Of a stretch of 64,000 nucleotides of DNA, positions 13,527 to 25,923 are shown piece by piece. The DNA comes from Aphis gossypii. Taxonomy: Eukaryota; Arthropoda; Insecta; Hemiptera; Aphididae. The stretch is from positions 15,500,001-15,564,000 of the forward strand of contig NC_065532.1 in NCBI RefSeq assembly GCF_020184175.1. Reading direction: 5' to 3'. The notes under the pieces were generated by a model, which was not told the origin of the DNA, searched no databases, and was given only the letters and a program-made list of their open reading frames with translations. Made by a program: the position numbers and the translations under genes. Numbering within the stretch: the stretch's first letter is position 1; the number at the start of each line of letters is the position of its first letter.

Positions 13527-15080
13527 TTATTTGCTTTTATCTTTAAAATATCCTCTTCCTTTGTATGGTTGCTGTGAATTTTCATTTGATTGGTTTTGGT
13601 TAATAATACCTCTGCCCCGACCAGTATTCCTAAACCAGTCATTTGTTTCAGTTGTAGGAGTAATGTTTTGAATAGATTGCGGATCACCAAGTGGAGGAAA
13701 GTTGTTTACTTGATTTGTTGCAGTTTCACGATTTGTATTAGCTCTAGATTCTGGTTTATTCCATACCGGTTTTTGAATAGCATTTGATGATTTATTATCA
13801 AGTGCTGGAAAGTTACTGGTAGCAGATATCGATTTATCTATTTCTGAATTAATGGAAAAATTAGCAGAAAATTTAGAAATATTAAGCTTGTCAAAATTTT
13901 CTTCAATTGGATTTTCTATTTCAGATAAATCAAAATCATAATGACAACCAGGTGCAAGTTTTATGTCAAAATAGCGACAACAATGAGCTGATACAATGTG
14001 TATCCATTTGCACACAAAAAAATTACTACAAACATGAGAGTGTTCCAGCTTTTCATGATAATTACAACCAATTGATATGATTGTACTAAATACATCTTTT
14101 GTTAAAGTATCAGTGGCCATTGCAACAGAAGGTAAAGCTAAATCCTCTGATTCTGGATATCGAATTTTATGACATCTATTTTTTAGTTCCATTAATAGTT
14201 TATCCAAATGGTAAACCCTTATAATATTATTGAAATAATTTCTATCAGCATTCTTTACTGCACTTCCAAACAATTTAAATAAACTAGTGCCAGTAATCAT
14301 CAATTCATTATCAATAGGTGTGTGTGCAGTATAGACTGGTGGCATGTCTAATGTTGGGTCATTTAGCACAGCTTCATCAACTTCTTTGTTCATGATAAAA
14401 CCTAAATAATTACCATACATTTTAACATTAGTTTGAAAAAATATACTTATATTAAATTAAGTGTATTATTAATACTTACCAATTATTTTTAATAATATTT
14501 TTGTGTAATTATTCGGGAACATTAAGAATACATTAATCTTATGATTATTAGCAGCGTGATTGTTTATATCCCCAGTACAGGCTTTCGGAGCACTTGTTCT
14601 GACTTGATCAAATCCAATTAATTGATGAAAAATACGTATTAAGCCTTTTTCTAAAGAAAACTCAGCCATAGATATCTCAGCGGGAAAATAAAATCCTTCT
14701 TTCTCGCTTGTATAAGGATTTACATGAATCACAATGAATGTTTGTTTAGGAAGATAATAATTGGATGGTTGCATGTCAAGCAATTCTTTTATATACTCAT
14801 ACATAGCATTTGCTTGAAAAATAGTATCAACTGATTGTTTTTGAACATCTACCACATTTTCACCAATCGAAGTAAATTTGCCTTTTTTTTCATCACTTTT
14901 CATATTTTTAGCTTGTATCTTATACTTTTCTTTCATCTCTTCAGACATATTTTCCCAATCTTTTTTGCAATACACAGACATTTCAGGCATGCTTAATTTT
15001 TTCCCTTGCTTGAGAAGTGTCTGTTGAATTTCTGTCATATATACTGAATAAGCATTGATAACTTTCTTTTTAGGAGCCAT
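13527..15080 (-). CDS. mael: Maelstrom, piRNA-pathway HMG-box protein
   Basis: Two exons on the - strand, 14480-15080 and 13527-14401, joined in phase 1 across a 78-base intron (GTAAGT donor, TTATTTAG acceptor), give 491 aa. Drosophila Maelstrom is about 460 aa and human MAEL 434. Residues 1-70 form an HMG box (KKVINAYSVYM, then KKDWENMS). Residues of about 105-345 fit the RNase-H-like Maelstrom domain, including the Cys/His cluster EHSHVC...CKW...HCCRYFDI at about 305-335. Maelstrom acts downstream of Piwi in germline transposon silencing and in nuage. The C-terminus has GRGRG at about residue 460 and GRG at about 480, which are candidate methyl-arginine sites for Tudor-protein binding (inference). 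The start is the first Met, with a MAPKKK beginning typical of the family. The single intron is unusually simple. Confidence 0.93.
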
Positions 15081-16485
15081 TTCTAAGACAAAACAGTATA
15101 TAAATTAATAAATAATAAATCAACTATACGTGAAAAAGTATTTCTATAAGTTTATCAATTATTATAGTTTATCTTATAATTTATAATATTAAGTATAGTA
15201 TATTAATAATTAATACTAGTTATAGGTACTTTATACGAAATATATAATATATTAGTTATACTGCTTTTACATGTTTGTATGTACAATAGTTTATACTGTA
15301 TAACAATTTTTTATTTAAATATAAAAATCTAAATAATTTGGTATTCTTGTCATATGCGGTATACCTTATACTTGTTGTTTAACACACGTTTCTATAATAA
15401 TTCAATAATACATGTCACAATCTAATCCTATATATGACAAATTATATAATAAAATATGCATTAATGCATTATAATATGTATTGAAACTTAAAAGTGACTA
15501 TTTTTGTGAAAAGTGACTTATTTTTATTATTTAAATTATAGGTTTAATTTAACATCTAATAAAAAACATTCAAATGAGTTGTCATTATTGTTTTTTAGAC
15601 ACCACCATTCTTCTACCAAATATGGTATGAGAGTAGCAATAATGGTGATGTATCATGCATTTTTTTAACTATTCTAAGTTTTAAACCTCCCTTTGTAACT
15701 GATTATCTCATATTATGTTAGACCTAGGTTATATTATAGTATTATATTATTATTATAGATATTTCATAGTTAAGATAAAACCTAATCGGCATTATATCAT
15801 TGGGAATGATCATATAATATATATAGATGTGTGGCAGATGAAAAGTATGTCGTAGATCGCATATGACGTGTAGAAACATGTTTGGTAGACAGCATACAAC
15901 AATATCAATAATTTATTATAAAATAAGGTGATTATTTAAACTAAGTTTCTCAAAAAGAAATTAATGTTTATAAAAATAATTTTTTACACAATATTGAATC
16001 ATTAATATACCATATAAAATATTCTCTTTTTTTTTAAAATAACATTTTATTTTAACTATTTATCATTGTTTTAATTTTTTTTAATGATAATTGAAATTTT
16101 CACAAAATATCCCGCAAAATATTTAAATAAGCATTTTTTATTCGTGAATAGGTGTAGTTTTTCAATTTATTTATAATCGTTTTTTCTATAAATGTCAATA
16201 AAAATTGGTTACTTAATCATAAAGTAAGAAAATCTAATACAAGCTTTCTTATGAATTGTTCATATACTAAAATAGGTATTAAAAATACAGTCACAATTCA
16301 TTTTTAGGCAGTCAAAGTTAAAATTTGTAAGAAATTATATTCAAAAGAAGAATTATGATTTTAGTTTATTAGTTTAATTTAAAAATATTATTTGTGAGGA
16401 CTTAAAAATCTTACATATAATACATTTTACTATATATTATATAATTTTCAAAATGTTAAAATTAATTTTAAGTCTATAAAATTTA
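15081..16485. other. AT-rich intergenic DNA upstream of Maelstrom
   Basis: No coding potential is recognised. The first few hundred bases should include the Maelstrom promoter and 5' UTR. A short imperfect inverted repeat is visible near 15600-15650. Nothing else is evident. Confidence 0.4.
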
Positions 16486-16935
16486 ACGGTTTATTGCAGG
16501 TTAACTACCAATGTATTAGTGGAAAGGTTAGATAACCAAGTTTATTTTAGGTTATCTAGTTGATAAATTGGGAGAGTCTATTTTCCTCCAACAACAAGAT
16601 AGGTACCGTTTTTGGAGGAAAATAGCTACGGTCAATAAATTTGGCACGGATTGGGCGTAAAGGAAACGACGATTTGGCCACCGCATTCCCCTGACCTTTT
16701 TATGGGGCTATGTAAAAGAGAAAGTGTACCACAATTACCTAAAAACTTGGAAGAGCTCAGAATCAAAGATGCTGTTAATGCCATGACACCAGATATGATC
16801 AGCAACCTTTCTAGTATGGCCCAAGTATATATTTAGGCCCAATCTACCGCCTTTGCGTTGCCAAATTTATCAACTAGATAACTTAAAACAAAATTGGTTA
16901 TCTAATACATTGGTCATTAACCTACAATAAACCGT
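16486..16935 (+). mobile_element. Non-autonomous mariner-type transposon with a transposase remnant
   Basis: About 450 bp bounded by long terminal inverted repeats. The left end begins ACGGTTTATTGCAGGTTAA, and the reverse complement of the right end begins ACGGTTTATTGTAGGTTAA. Similarity continues for about 75-80 bases, including TTATCTAGTTGATAAATT. Both ends are flanked by TA (16484-16485 and 16936-16937), the target duplication of the Tc1/mariner superfamily. The interior (16640-16836) encodes IWPPHSPDL and LPKNLEELR...MTPDMISN, which match the catalytic-Asp (PHSPDL) and C-terminal parts of mariner-like transposases of the kind common in insects. Most of the transposase is missing, so it could move only with help in trans, if at all. 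Confidence 0.88.
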
Positions 16936-19205
16936 TACTGAACTATAACAGTTCGTAATCGGATGAAGACTTTTGAAACATCCTGTATGTTGTTTTGTAT
17001 TAAATTGAAATTATGTAAAATAATATATTGTTAAATGTTAATGTTTCAAAGAACTTAATGTTAAATTTTTAAAAAAAGTCTTTATATATTAATTTAATTT
17101 TATCTCATATACTATTAGCTATTACCATAAATTCCTAAATTATTGTAACTATTCCATAAAAATTGTAATATCATGACTTCATTATATAACATATATTTAA
17201 AACGTTGAAAGTATTTATAAGTTGTTACTAACATATTTTACTAAAATTGTTTGCTAGGAAAATAAATATTAGGTATTTAAAAAAATAAAAGAAGAAAACA
17301 TAAAAATTTGAAATTCAAAAGAAAAAGTTTTGTTGTAAAAAAATGCTTTTTTAATATCATATTAAAATTAATTGTAATTTACTGTTAACAATACAACAGT
17401 TAAATAAGATGTGGATGATCCATAAACCATATTATACTTATAAATAAGAACTAAATTTAACATTATCATTAAAATATTTAAGGAAACATGACTAAAATAA
17501 TTAATAGAAAGTCCAGCAGAGAGGCTATTACAAAATATTGTAAGTAAAATAGGTTTTTAATAAATAACATATTGTAAAAATTCAGTTATTTATTTCATTT
17601 ATTACTAGTAATAATTATTGTTACAGGTAATTATTATTCAAGACCATTAAAAAGTGACATATTGCTATATTTCTATACATCGCAGAGACCAAAGAATTAA
17701 TGCATGACAGCTACAAGCTTTACAACCATTCTTTTGATCTATGCTCGTCATCAAGACATTTATATTATATGGCATATTTGATAATATTACTTTTGATTTT
17801 AATTACAAACAATTTATTTATGATTAGATTTTCATAATGCATAGTGTGTAATGTACACTAAATAAAAAAATATAAAAATCATTACCTTAAACTAAACAAC
17901 AAAAATCGGTAAATAGTAACAAATGTTATAAGTTTTAATAATCTAACCTGTTGGGTTTCCGATAATTGGCTATTTAAAATTTAAAAAAAACAATCGCACT
18001 ACTTTATGAGATTCATACTTTCATGATTTAATGACACGTTTTAATGGAAGACTATTGTTATTTGTTAGTCTTACTTATCGTAAGCAAGAATGCAGAATTC
18101 AGAATTACTGTTTAGCGTGTTTTAGTTTGATGATTAATAGTCACTAGTCGTACGTCAACATTTCAGCAGTTCTCAGTTTCTCGCTTCCTCAAACTAATGG
18201 TATTACCATTACCGAATATCGAATAACACACGTTGGTAGAATAACAGTCACTAACTCACAAACTATGGAGGATGGAGCTGCTACGGAAGCTGATCTTACA
18301 TTTTAGTTTTTTCTTTTTCATGTCGTTTAACGGATACAATATATTGTTATCACCATGGACCTGTTAATATATCTATGGTTATACAATAAAAAAAAAAAAA
18401 CAGGTAAATATTTTTAATGATAATTTCACAGACTGTGGATAATTTTGACATTGGATACAATGTGATCACGACGCTTAACTTCGTAAATTGTTTGGAAAGT
18501 CATGGAACCTAAGATTTACCGGTGTCTGTGCCGGCGTGCCGGTATGACATTATACATTAAATATTGACTTTAATACTTATTATATAATAATAAATATATT
18601 CTGTATTTAGAATAACCCAGTAATCTAAATCTACAACTAGCACAAGAAAACGAATACTATACTACAGTCTACAATAATTCAATTGGTTAAACAAATAGTT
18701 TTAATAACACTTCCATGAGAAAATCTCTTGTTCTCTTCTTTGAGCACGCCAGAATATAATATTTTGATTATCATTCTATCTCTACCTACATAATATTACG
18801 ATTTTATTGTTCTCTTTCTATTTCCAGTTAAATATTGTTACTTATAAGCTTGATCATATACTATGTTATTTGAAATATATGATCTAAGCTCTATAGACTA
18901 CAACCACAAAAAATAGAATACTGAATTGTTTGAAATTTTATTATTTTTTAGGTTATGTTCAATTTCATATCAATATCCATTATCACTATCATAAGAGCTA
19001 TATGAGAAAAATTGTTAATAATTATGATTATGTACTTTAGTAGGTAGTAGGTACTTAGATAAAATATAAATTATAAAGTGTTGAATTATTACAGGTATTA
19101 CAAAAAAAAACAAAAATGTAGTTTAAATTTTTTATTGTTTAAACGTTTATTATTACATATAACCATTCATTTTTATTTTTTTTCTCTTATTCTAAAATTA
19201 ACAAG
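16936..19205. other. AT-rich intergenic DNA with a possible tiny gene and the nicastrin promoter
   Basis: Mostly without coding signal. A possible two-exon 41-aa frame lies at 17488-17700 and is listed separately. The segment of about 18090-18300 and 18460-18540 is less AT-rich and may hold the nicastrin promoter or 5' UTR. Confidence 0.35.
17488..17700 (+). CDS. Possible tiny two-exon gene (41 aa), unrecognised
   Basis: ATG at 17488 opens an exon to 17539, whose donor reads GTAAGT. An acceptor with a good tract (TTGTTACAG) precedes 17627, and the joined frame (phase 1) runs to TAA at 17698-17700. The peptide starts MTKIINRKSSREAITKY and is basic with a Tyr-rich middle. A poly(A)-like AATAAA follows near 17862. 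I recognise no family. Chance splice signals in AT-rich DNA are a real alternative, so this is a weak call. Confidence 0.25.
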
Positions 19206-22200
19206 ATGATTACTGTACGTCATATTTTATTCGTATACTTGCATTGTGCAATTTATAGTAAGCGTCTTCAACAATATTGTTAACATATACTGTACTATAA
19301 GATAAATATTTCTTTCTAGCATTATTAAATTGTCTCTCTGTCAAAGATCAAATGTATGAAAATATCATAGCGAATAACCCATGTTTTCTTAGGCTAAATG
19401 GAACAAATCAATTTGGGTGTACTTGTAAGTTATCTTTTAGATATCAATAACAATTTTTCTCTATTAATTTCTTAATTTTATAGCTTCAAGATTTGGAAAT
19501 GTTGGAACTTTACATTTGGTAACAAATTCGACTGATTTAGATTGGTTATTTAATGAAGGACAGGCTGATCCTTATACTGTAGCATTAACACCAAAAATGT
19601 TTAATAGGTGATATTTGTTTACATTTTTATTTATTTTTTATACTTTCAAATATTTTATTTCAAACAATTAATTTATTCTCTTAAATATATTAAAGTTAAT
19701 AATTGAATTTAAAGATTTATTTTAATATTAAATATATATTTATGTTTTAAGTAATGAAGAAAATTTCTTTATTTGCAGAGAGGTTTTACAAGACATTGAA
19801 TTGAGTACTAAAGTAAATGGTATAATGTTACTAATGAATGGTACTGAAGAAGAAGTGATAAATAATGATAATTTACAAAATAATGGATTTAGTCCAGAAG
19901 ATACATGTCCTAACCGTTATTCGGGTGTTAGCAGTTGTCCTATGAAACCATGGAACCCTTATGGTACTGATATTCTTTTAAAAAGTTGGAGTTTTCCCAT
20001 ATTTGTTGTTTACGATCAAGACACTATCAAAAATATTGTTGATGTAAGAATAATCAGTTTGTTATTTAATAAATTATCAGCATAAATATCAAATATTTAT
20101 TTTGGTAGAGACTGTTTCTATTTAATAAATACATTTATAAAAGGCTAGGTTTATTAGATTTGTTTTAAGTTATTACACAAATATTTTTATTTTTTTTGAG
20201 AAAATATATTAAATTCAAAATTAATGTTTTGATTATAAATCGGAGGATAAGATTGAACCTAACCTAGTAATTTATTTTAATTTAACATAAAATGTTTGTG
20301 ATACATTAAATACATAAAATGTTATATTTTATTGACATGATATTTTTTCAACTGGCTAATAAATTTTAGAACTAATGGTTCGTTGATTTCTCTGAAAATG
20401 TTTCATTATAATTCTAAGTATATAAAGATTTTTTAATAAAACAAATAAAATTTATTCTTATTTGGTTGGAATATTTTTTATAAAAATACAATGCTTAAAT
20501 ATTTAAATAATTTTCTTGGTAAATTTTACCGTTGTGTCATTACCAAAACCATAGAATTTTACAGCCATCACTAATCACTACAAAGACCTTAATAATTGTT
20601 ATATAACAAAAACTGAAATTTGATTATATATTTTTATTTTTATGCTGAAGCAATTAGTTTTTTACTGATATGTTCTCGTTTTGTCTATTAGTTTAAATCA
20701 AAACTTTTAAAATTTATTTATTTTGGTTAAGTTTTTCATATATTAAGTTATAGTTTTATTATGGCATTGAGTCACTACTACATTTTATAATATATTAGTT
20801 ATAATTTTTATGATAATTAAATAATAATAATTATAATAATGTTTATTTTTCCAGTGTTTTAAAAATCATAATTTACCTTTAAATAAACAGAATGATCAAT
20901 CTTTATGTGCTCTGGAATTGAAGTCTCATATGTATGCTGCTGTAGATTCCAAAACATGTTTGAGACGAACAATGATGTCTTATCAAAATATAAGACCAAG
21001 TAAATAGTTCCTGTTATGACTTATATTTTATTTTTTATCTTATTACGCTATGACCTAAAATAGGTTTATTGTGCCTAGTTTAATCACCTGGTAATAGCGT
21101 TTTGAGAAACACTACATACATAATTTCTGCCATAACTAGAAGAATATTAATCAAATCTGTTTGACCAGAAAAAAAGACAAATTGTGTCTGAACTATTATA
21201 TCAATTGTATATTATAATTAATTACTAATATTTTAAATTTGTTTAGTTAAATTCTGTGATCCACTGGGTGATAAAAATGTATATTGGTCTCTAAAAGAAC
21301 TACGCCCAAATACACCAAATCAATCTATTGCTATAGTTGCTGCACGATTAGATGCTACATCTATGTTTCAAGATTTAGCTCCTGGTGCTCTATCAACAGC
21401 TACATCTATTGTGACATTAATGACTACAGCTAATTTAATTTCAGAAATGCTTTCTTACAATGATGCCAGTAATTTTTGTAAGTTCTTTGATTTAATTTTT
21501 AACAAATTGTTTTAAGTTAATTTACTTAATGCTAAGACCAAAAAAAAAAATTGTTTTTTATAACCCTTTCAAGAATAAATGTATTTTCCATCTGTATTCT
21601 GTAGGTAGTTTTCAAATTAAAAATGTATGATAACATTTTTTTTGTATTTTCATGTATCACGTACAATTAAATTACTTATGTGGTTTATTTACATAAGAAA
21701 AAAAAGTATTTAGTTAAAATTTTAAACAAATATTGAAATTTTTAGCTCGGAATGTCATGTTTATTTTATTTAATGGAGAAGCTTATGATTACATTGGATC
21801 AAGTCGAGTAGTATATGACATGTTAGATGGAAATTTCCCAAATGATTTAATTAAACTCAATAACAGTCATGTTGGCATGTATGTAGAACTATCACAAATA
21901 CATTATGACAAAGAAGTGGTTTTTTATCGTCCAATGAAACATAATGTATGTATTTAATATTTATTAATTTATTATATTGTATGACTAATGAGTGCCTGAC
22001 GTTTTTGAAATATATAGTACTCAGTTTTTTTTTTTTTTTTTTTATTGAAAATTAAATTTAATATTCAAAGTTTGTAATTGCATATCATTTGAAACATTTT
22101 TGAACTTAAGAAGATTATGTCAGGTAGATAATGTCCATCCTCCTGAATGCACTTAAAACCTGAAAAACGTTAAGTTCACTTTGGTCACTCTGTCATCAAA

Positions 22201-25200
22201 ATTTAAGAATTATTTATTTTTGTTATTTTATTATAGGTTAGTGATAATATTAACAATTTTATGAATGCATTTAATAAGAGTCTTTCTGATGATGGTTTTT
22301 CTGTTACTGAATCGGAAAGCACATCTATACCACCGTCATCTCTACATTCTTTTCTAAAACTTGATCCAAAATTTCCTGGCATAATATTAACAGGATTTAA
22401 AGATCAATTTAAAAATAAGTATGTATTATTTTTATTTTATATTAATTTATCATTATAAGTTTATATTTTTAATTATATGTATATTATTTATTACAACTGT
22501 TTGCTCCTTGTTTAGATGCTAATAATATAAATAACTACTATTCAGTAAAACATAACAAAACATTAAAAACATAATTAACTTTAATACTCTAAACCAGCGT
22601 TTCTCAAACTTTTTCTCTGCCAGGCCCTATAATGATAAAAAACATTATCGCAAACCCCCTTAATAAAAATAAAATTTTTATTTTTATAGATACTTAATAG
22701 TATATAGTATTTTCAATTTACGGTCGCTAACCACAGTTTGGGAAATGCTGTTTTAAACTATACTCTTTCCAGTGAGAGAATACTCTGCTATCGAAACTGG
22801 TTCGATTGTAGTGGAATGTCTTGTATGGATGTACTAAATTGGTGTGTTCTCTTGCTTTATAGAGTATAGCATATATTAATTTAAGTTTACTTTTATGTTA
22901 TTATTCATAAAAATTATTAAATTGTATACCTTAAAAAAAAAAAAAAAACTAATGAAAGATTTTTGTTTGTTGTTTGTTTAGGTTTTATCATAGTATTTTA
23001 GATGATGCTGAGAATATACAATATAATAATATTTCAAAAACTATAGCTAGTATATCAACTTCTCTTAGTTACTCTCTCTATAAATTTATTACTAATTCCA
23101 ATTATAATGGCTTGAAGCAAGCAAATTCTAGTTATGTAAGTAATAATATTTATTCAATTTAGTGTTATCAAATAATAGACCAAAATGATTTTTATTTTAG
23201 GTTACTAAATTATTAGATTGTTATGTTAAGTCCATGAATTGTGAAGTATTTCAATCACTGACTTCACCATTGCATCTACCTGAAAATCCTCCTAATTATT
23301 ATATTAGTATAGACATGATCACAAATACTCTCACTAGTCTTTCACGACTATTGTTTGCTTCTTTTGGGAGTAAAATAATTAATAAAGTCCAAAGTGAAGA
23401 AAAATGTTTGAATTATAGAACAAAGCAGGTTTGTAACTATAATACACAATTGATTTTAACTTATACAAAATTAAATGAATAATTCCCATAAAAAAACTAA
23501 CATTGAATATTTATGTATATGTGTACATTACATAAACTTATCACAATTTTTTATGGTTATTGTGGCAGTTCATTTATCCTGTATAAGTTATATTTTGTTT
23601 TACATTACTAATTTAAAATTATTAAAAGTATTACTTACAATTGTAACTGTAAGAAAATTGTTTGTTTAAAATGTAATCTTGTATTGTCTTAGAAGGTTTA
23701 CTGTATAACCTATAACATTCTAAATGATGAAATATTTTTTTAATACATTTTTTACTTAAATTTTAATTGGCTAACCATACAACTTGTTTTAAATATCTAC
23801 CTTAATAAACCCTTGAACATATTATTATAGTACATTGTATAATAGTCTCATAAGTTATTATTTTACTTCAGCCATTTGTTAAAAATTACAAAATAATATA
23901 CTTGTAAGTGTTAAATAGAGTTAAATGAACCCTTAAATATACATCATGATTCTTTTATCTTGTACACATTATAAATAAAATACACTTCACAATAGAATAC
24001 AAAGCTCCTTTTCAAGTTTAAATGCATGATATGTACCTGGAAAATATATAAATCAAAAACACTTGTTTTTGAGACAAATTAAGAATTTATAATAGCTCTT
24101 TCTATATGTATCACATAATATTAAAAAATTATCCAAGAATTTTTGTTGATTATAGTAAAACATTTATGAACAACAAATAATACTTCAACATACCTGATAA
24201 TAAAAGAAAAATTTTTAAATACTTATCACTTTAATGTTAAAGTATTTTGATTTATTCGATAATTTATTTATTTTAAATATGTTTTTTAAAGGGTTTTGTA
24301 CCTGTATGGCTAAGAGGAAATTATAATGCATGTTATTCAACAACATCTAATGTTACTGATGCAGTTAGCCCAGCATTTATTATTCCTGGTACGTTTTTAT
24401 TTTCTTATTTTTATACATAACAATTGTGAGATTGATTGTTAAAATATGTGTTATTTTCAGATTATGATTTATCATCTTCAGAATACTCAACATGGACTGA
24501 ATCTGTTTGGCACGAAGTGCAAATTCGTATGTTTCTCAGGCAATCACTTAAACTACAAATTGTAATATTTGTACTTGGAATTTTAGTATTTTTATTTTCT
24601 TTCATCATAGTAAAAAAAATGTATGATCAATCTGGAATTAATTTTAATAACCAAGAGTAAGTAAGGTTAAAATATCTATATTCATCATAATTAATAATTA
24701 TACACTGTCTTTAGAAATATATTTTTATAAGCACTTTTTCCGGTATGAGTTCTTTAAATTAATTTAATTTTTTTTTAATAAATATAGTAATTATTTTTAT
24801 TTTTGTCTTAACAGTTAACAATAATAAAATTTTTTTATTTGAGTTTATGGATGGATTTCTGATTATAAAAATACAAATAACATGACCTCTAAATTTAATT
24901 TTATAAAAACTGTTCATTTTATAACCTAAAATACCTTGATTATTTTTGAAAGCTTGTATGCTGGTATTTTTTGTAAAATTATTAAAATAACAAAAAACAC
25001 TTCAAATACTTTCAACTAAAAACAATTTTAATAATTTTGCAACAATAAGAAAAATATAGATTATATCATTCAAAATGCATCTATAAATGAAAACTCTGTC
25101 TCTTTCCCTGTCTAATTGCATTTGGTACAAAATCTAGACCGTATTTATCAATAATAAATAATTATGATTATAAGACACTGTTCATTTCTGTACTCAAAAA

Positions 25201-25923
25201 ACTGATTGAAGTGTTTAGCATTATAGTGGTTGTTATAATTAATAATAAATTCAGTGGTCTGCAAGTATTTCTTAAAAATTTAGAAATTAGTGGTTTGAAA
25301 AAGAGATAGAGACATTTTGTAAAGATATTAAAATATCTATTGAAATATTTCTTTATGTTAAATTAAGTATAAAAACCTAAAATAAAGCTGAATGTTGGTC
25401 ATTCATAAAGGGGGCAGAGGATATTCAACCTCCATCGCCTTCCTTTACATCTAGATTATTAACAGCTATTAGAATTATCGAATTCAAAAGAAAGTTTACT
25501 TCTAAGATATCTGAAGTATCATATGTCTATTCCAACAATTATTATTAAACACTTTTCATATATTTAAGTAATGTATTTAAGTATTTATACTTCTTTTTCA
25601 TAACCCATTTCCTGAGAAAAAACCTGCACAATGGACTGAGCTGAATATATATGTGTTTATGGCGTGAGATTGGGGTTGAACTCAATTTAGAATGACCTTG
25701 TCCTTAGTAAATAATTTGGTAAAAGATTTTATTATATCAGTGATTATAGTTAAATAAATGATCCTATACAAATCATAATATTGTATTTTATAACTTGTAC
25801 ACTTGAAAGATTTACCATAGAAAACCATTTATACTATTGTCTTTTAAAATATTAAATTTATGCACTATTTAACTTTTTATATTATGTTTTTATTTCAGAG
25901 TTAATTCAGTGACAAATTTTTGA
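19206..25923 (+). CDS. NCSTN: Nicastrin, gamma-secretase subunit
   Basis: Type I membrane glycoprotein that gates substrate access to presenilin in gamma-secretase (Notch and APP cleavage). Exons: 19206-19257, 19320-19424, 19484-19607, 19779-20043, 20855-20999, 21247-21477, 21746-21945, 22237-22418, 22982-23135, 23201-23428, 24292-24388, 24461-24656, 25899-25923. All have GT/AG borders with matching phases, 667 aa (human 709). Visible: a short signal peptide (1-17), early NCLSV, FSPEDTCPN, the aminopeptidase-like lobe with AARLDA, the conserved GEAYDYIGSSR at about 317-327 (the nicastrin DYIGS motif with its preceding Glu), many N-x-S/T sites, SSSEYSTWTESVW, and one membrane span at about 627-648. 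The 3' end is ambiguous. Either the frame stops at TAA 24658-24660 (660 aa) or a GTAAGT donor at 24657 joins a final 25-base exon encoding VNSVTNF and a stop. Confidence 0.94.
22595..22750. mobile_element. hAT-like miniature element in a nicastrin intron
   Basis: The left end CAGCGTTTCTCAAACT and the right end AGTTTGGGAAATGCTG form imperfect terminal inverted repeats of the CAGnGTTTCCCAAACT type known from hAT transposons. Eight bases flank each side, CTCTAAAC on the left and TTTTAAAC on the right, agreeing at six positions as a decayed 8-bp target duplication. The interior is non-coding. Confidence 0.75.

Noticed and set aside
13403..13787. Frames on both strands over the 3' part of Maelstrom
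   Set aside because: They overlap the Maelstrom C-terminal coding sequence in other frames and show no family resemblance.
14402..14420. Apparent ATG start (MYGNYLG) for a separate 297-aa protein
   Set aside because: This Met lies inside the Maelstrom intron. Splicing joins the downstream frame to the HMG-box exon in phase.
22800..22815. GGTTCGATTG word resembling a tRNA B box in a nicastrin intron
   Set aside because: No cloverleaf partner sequences on either side.
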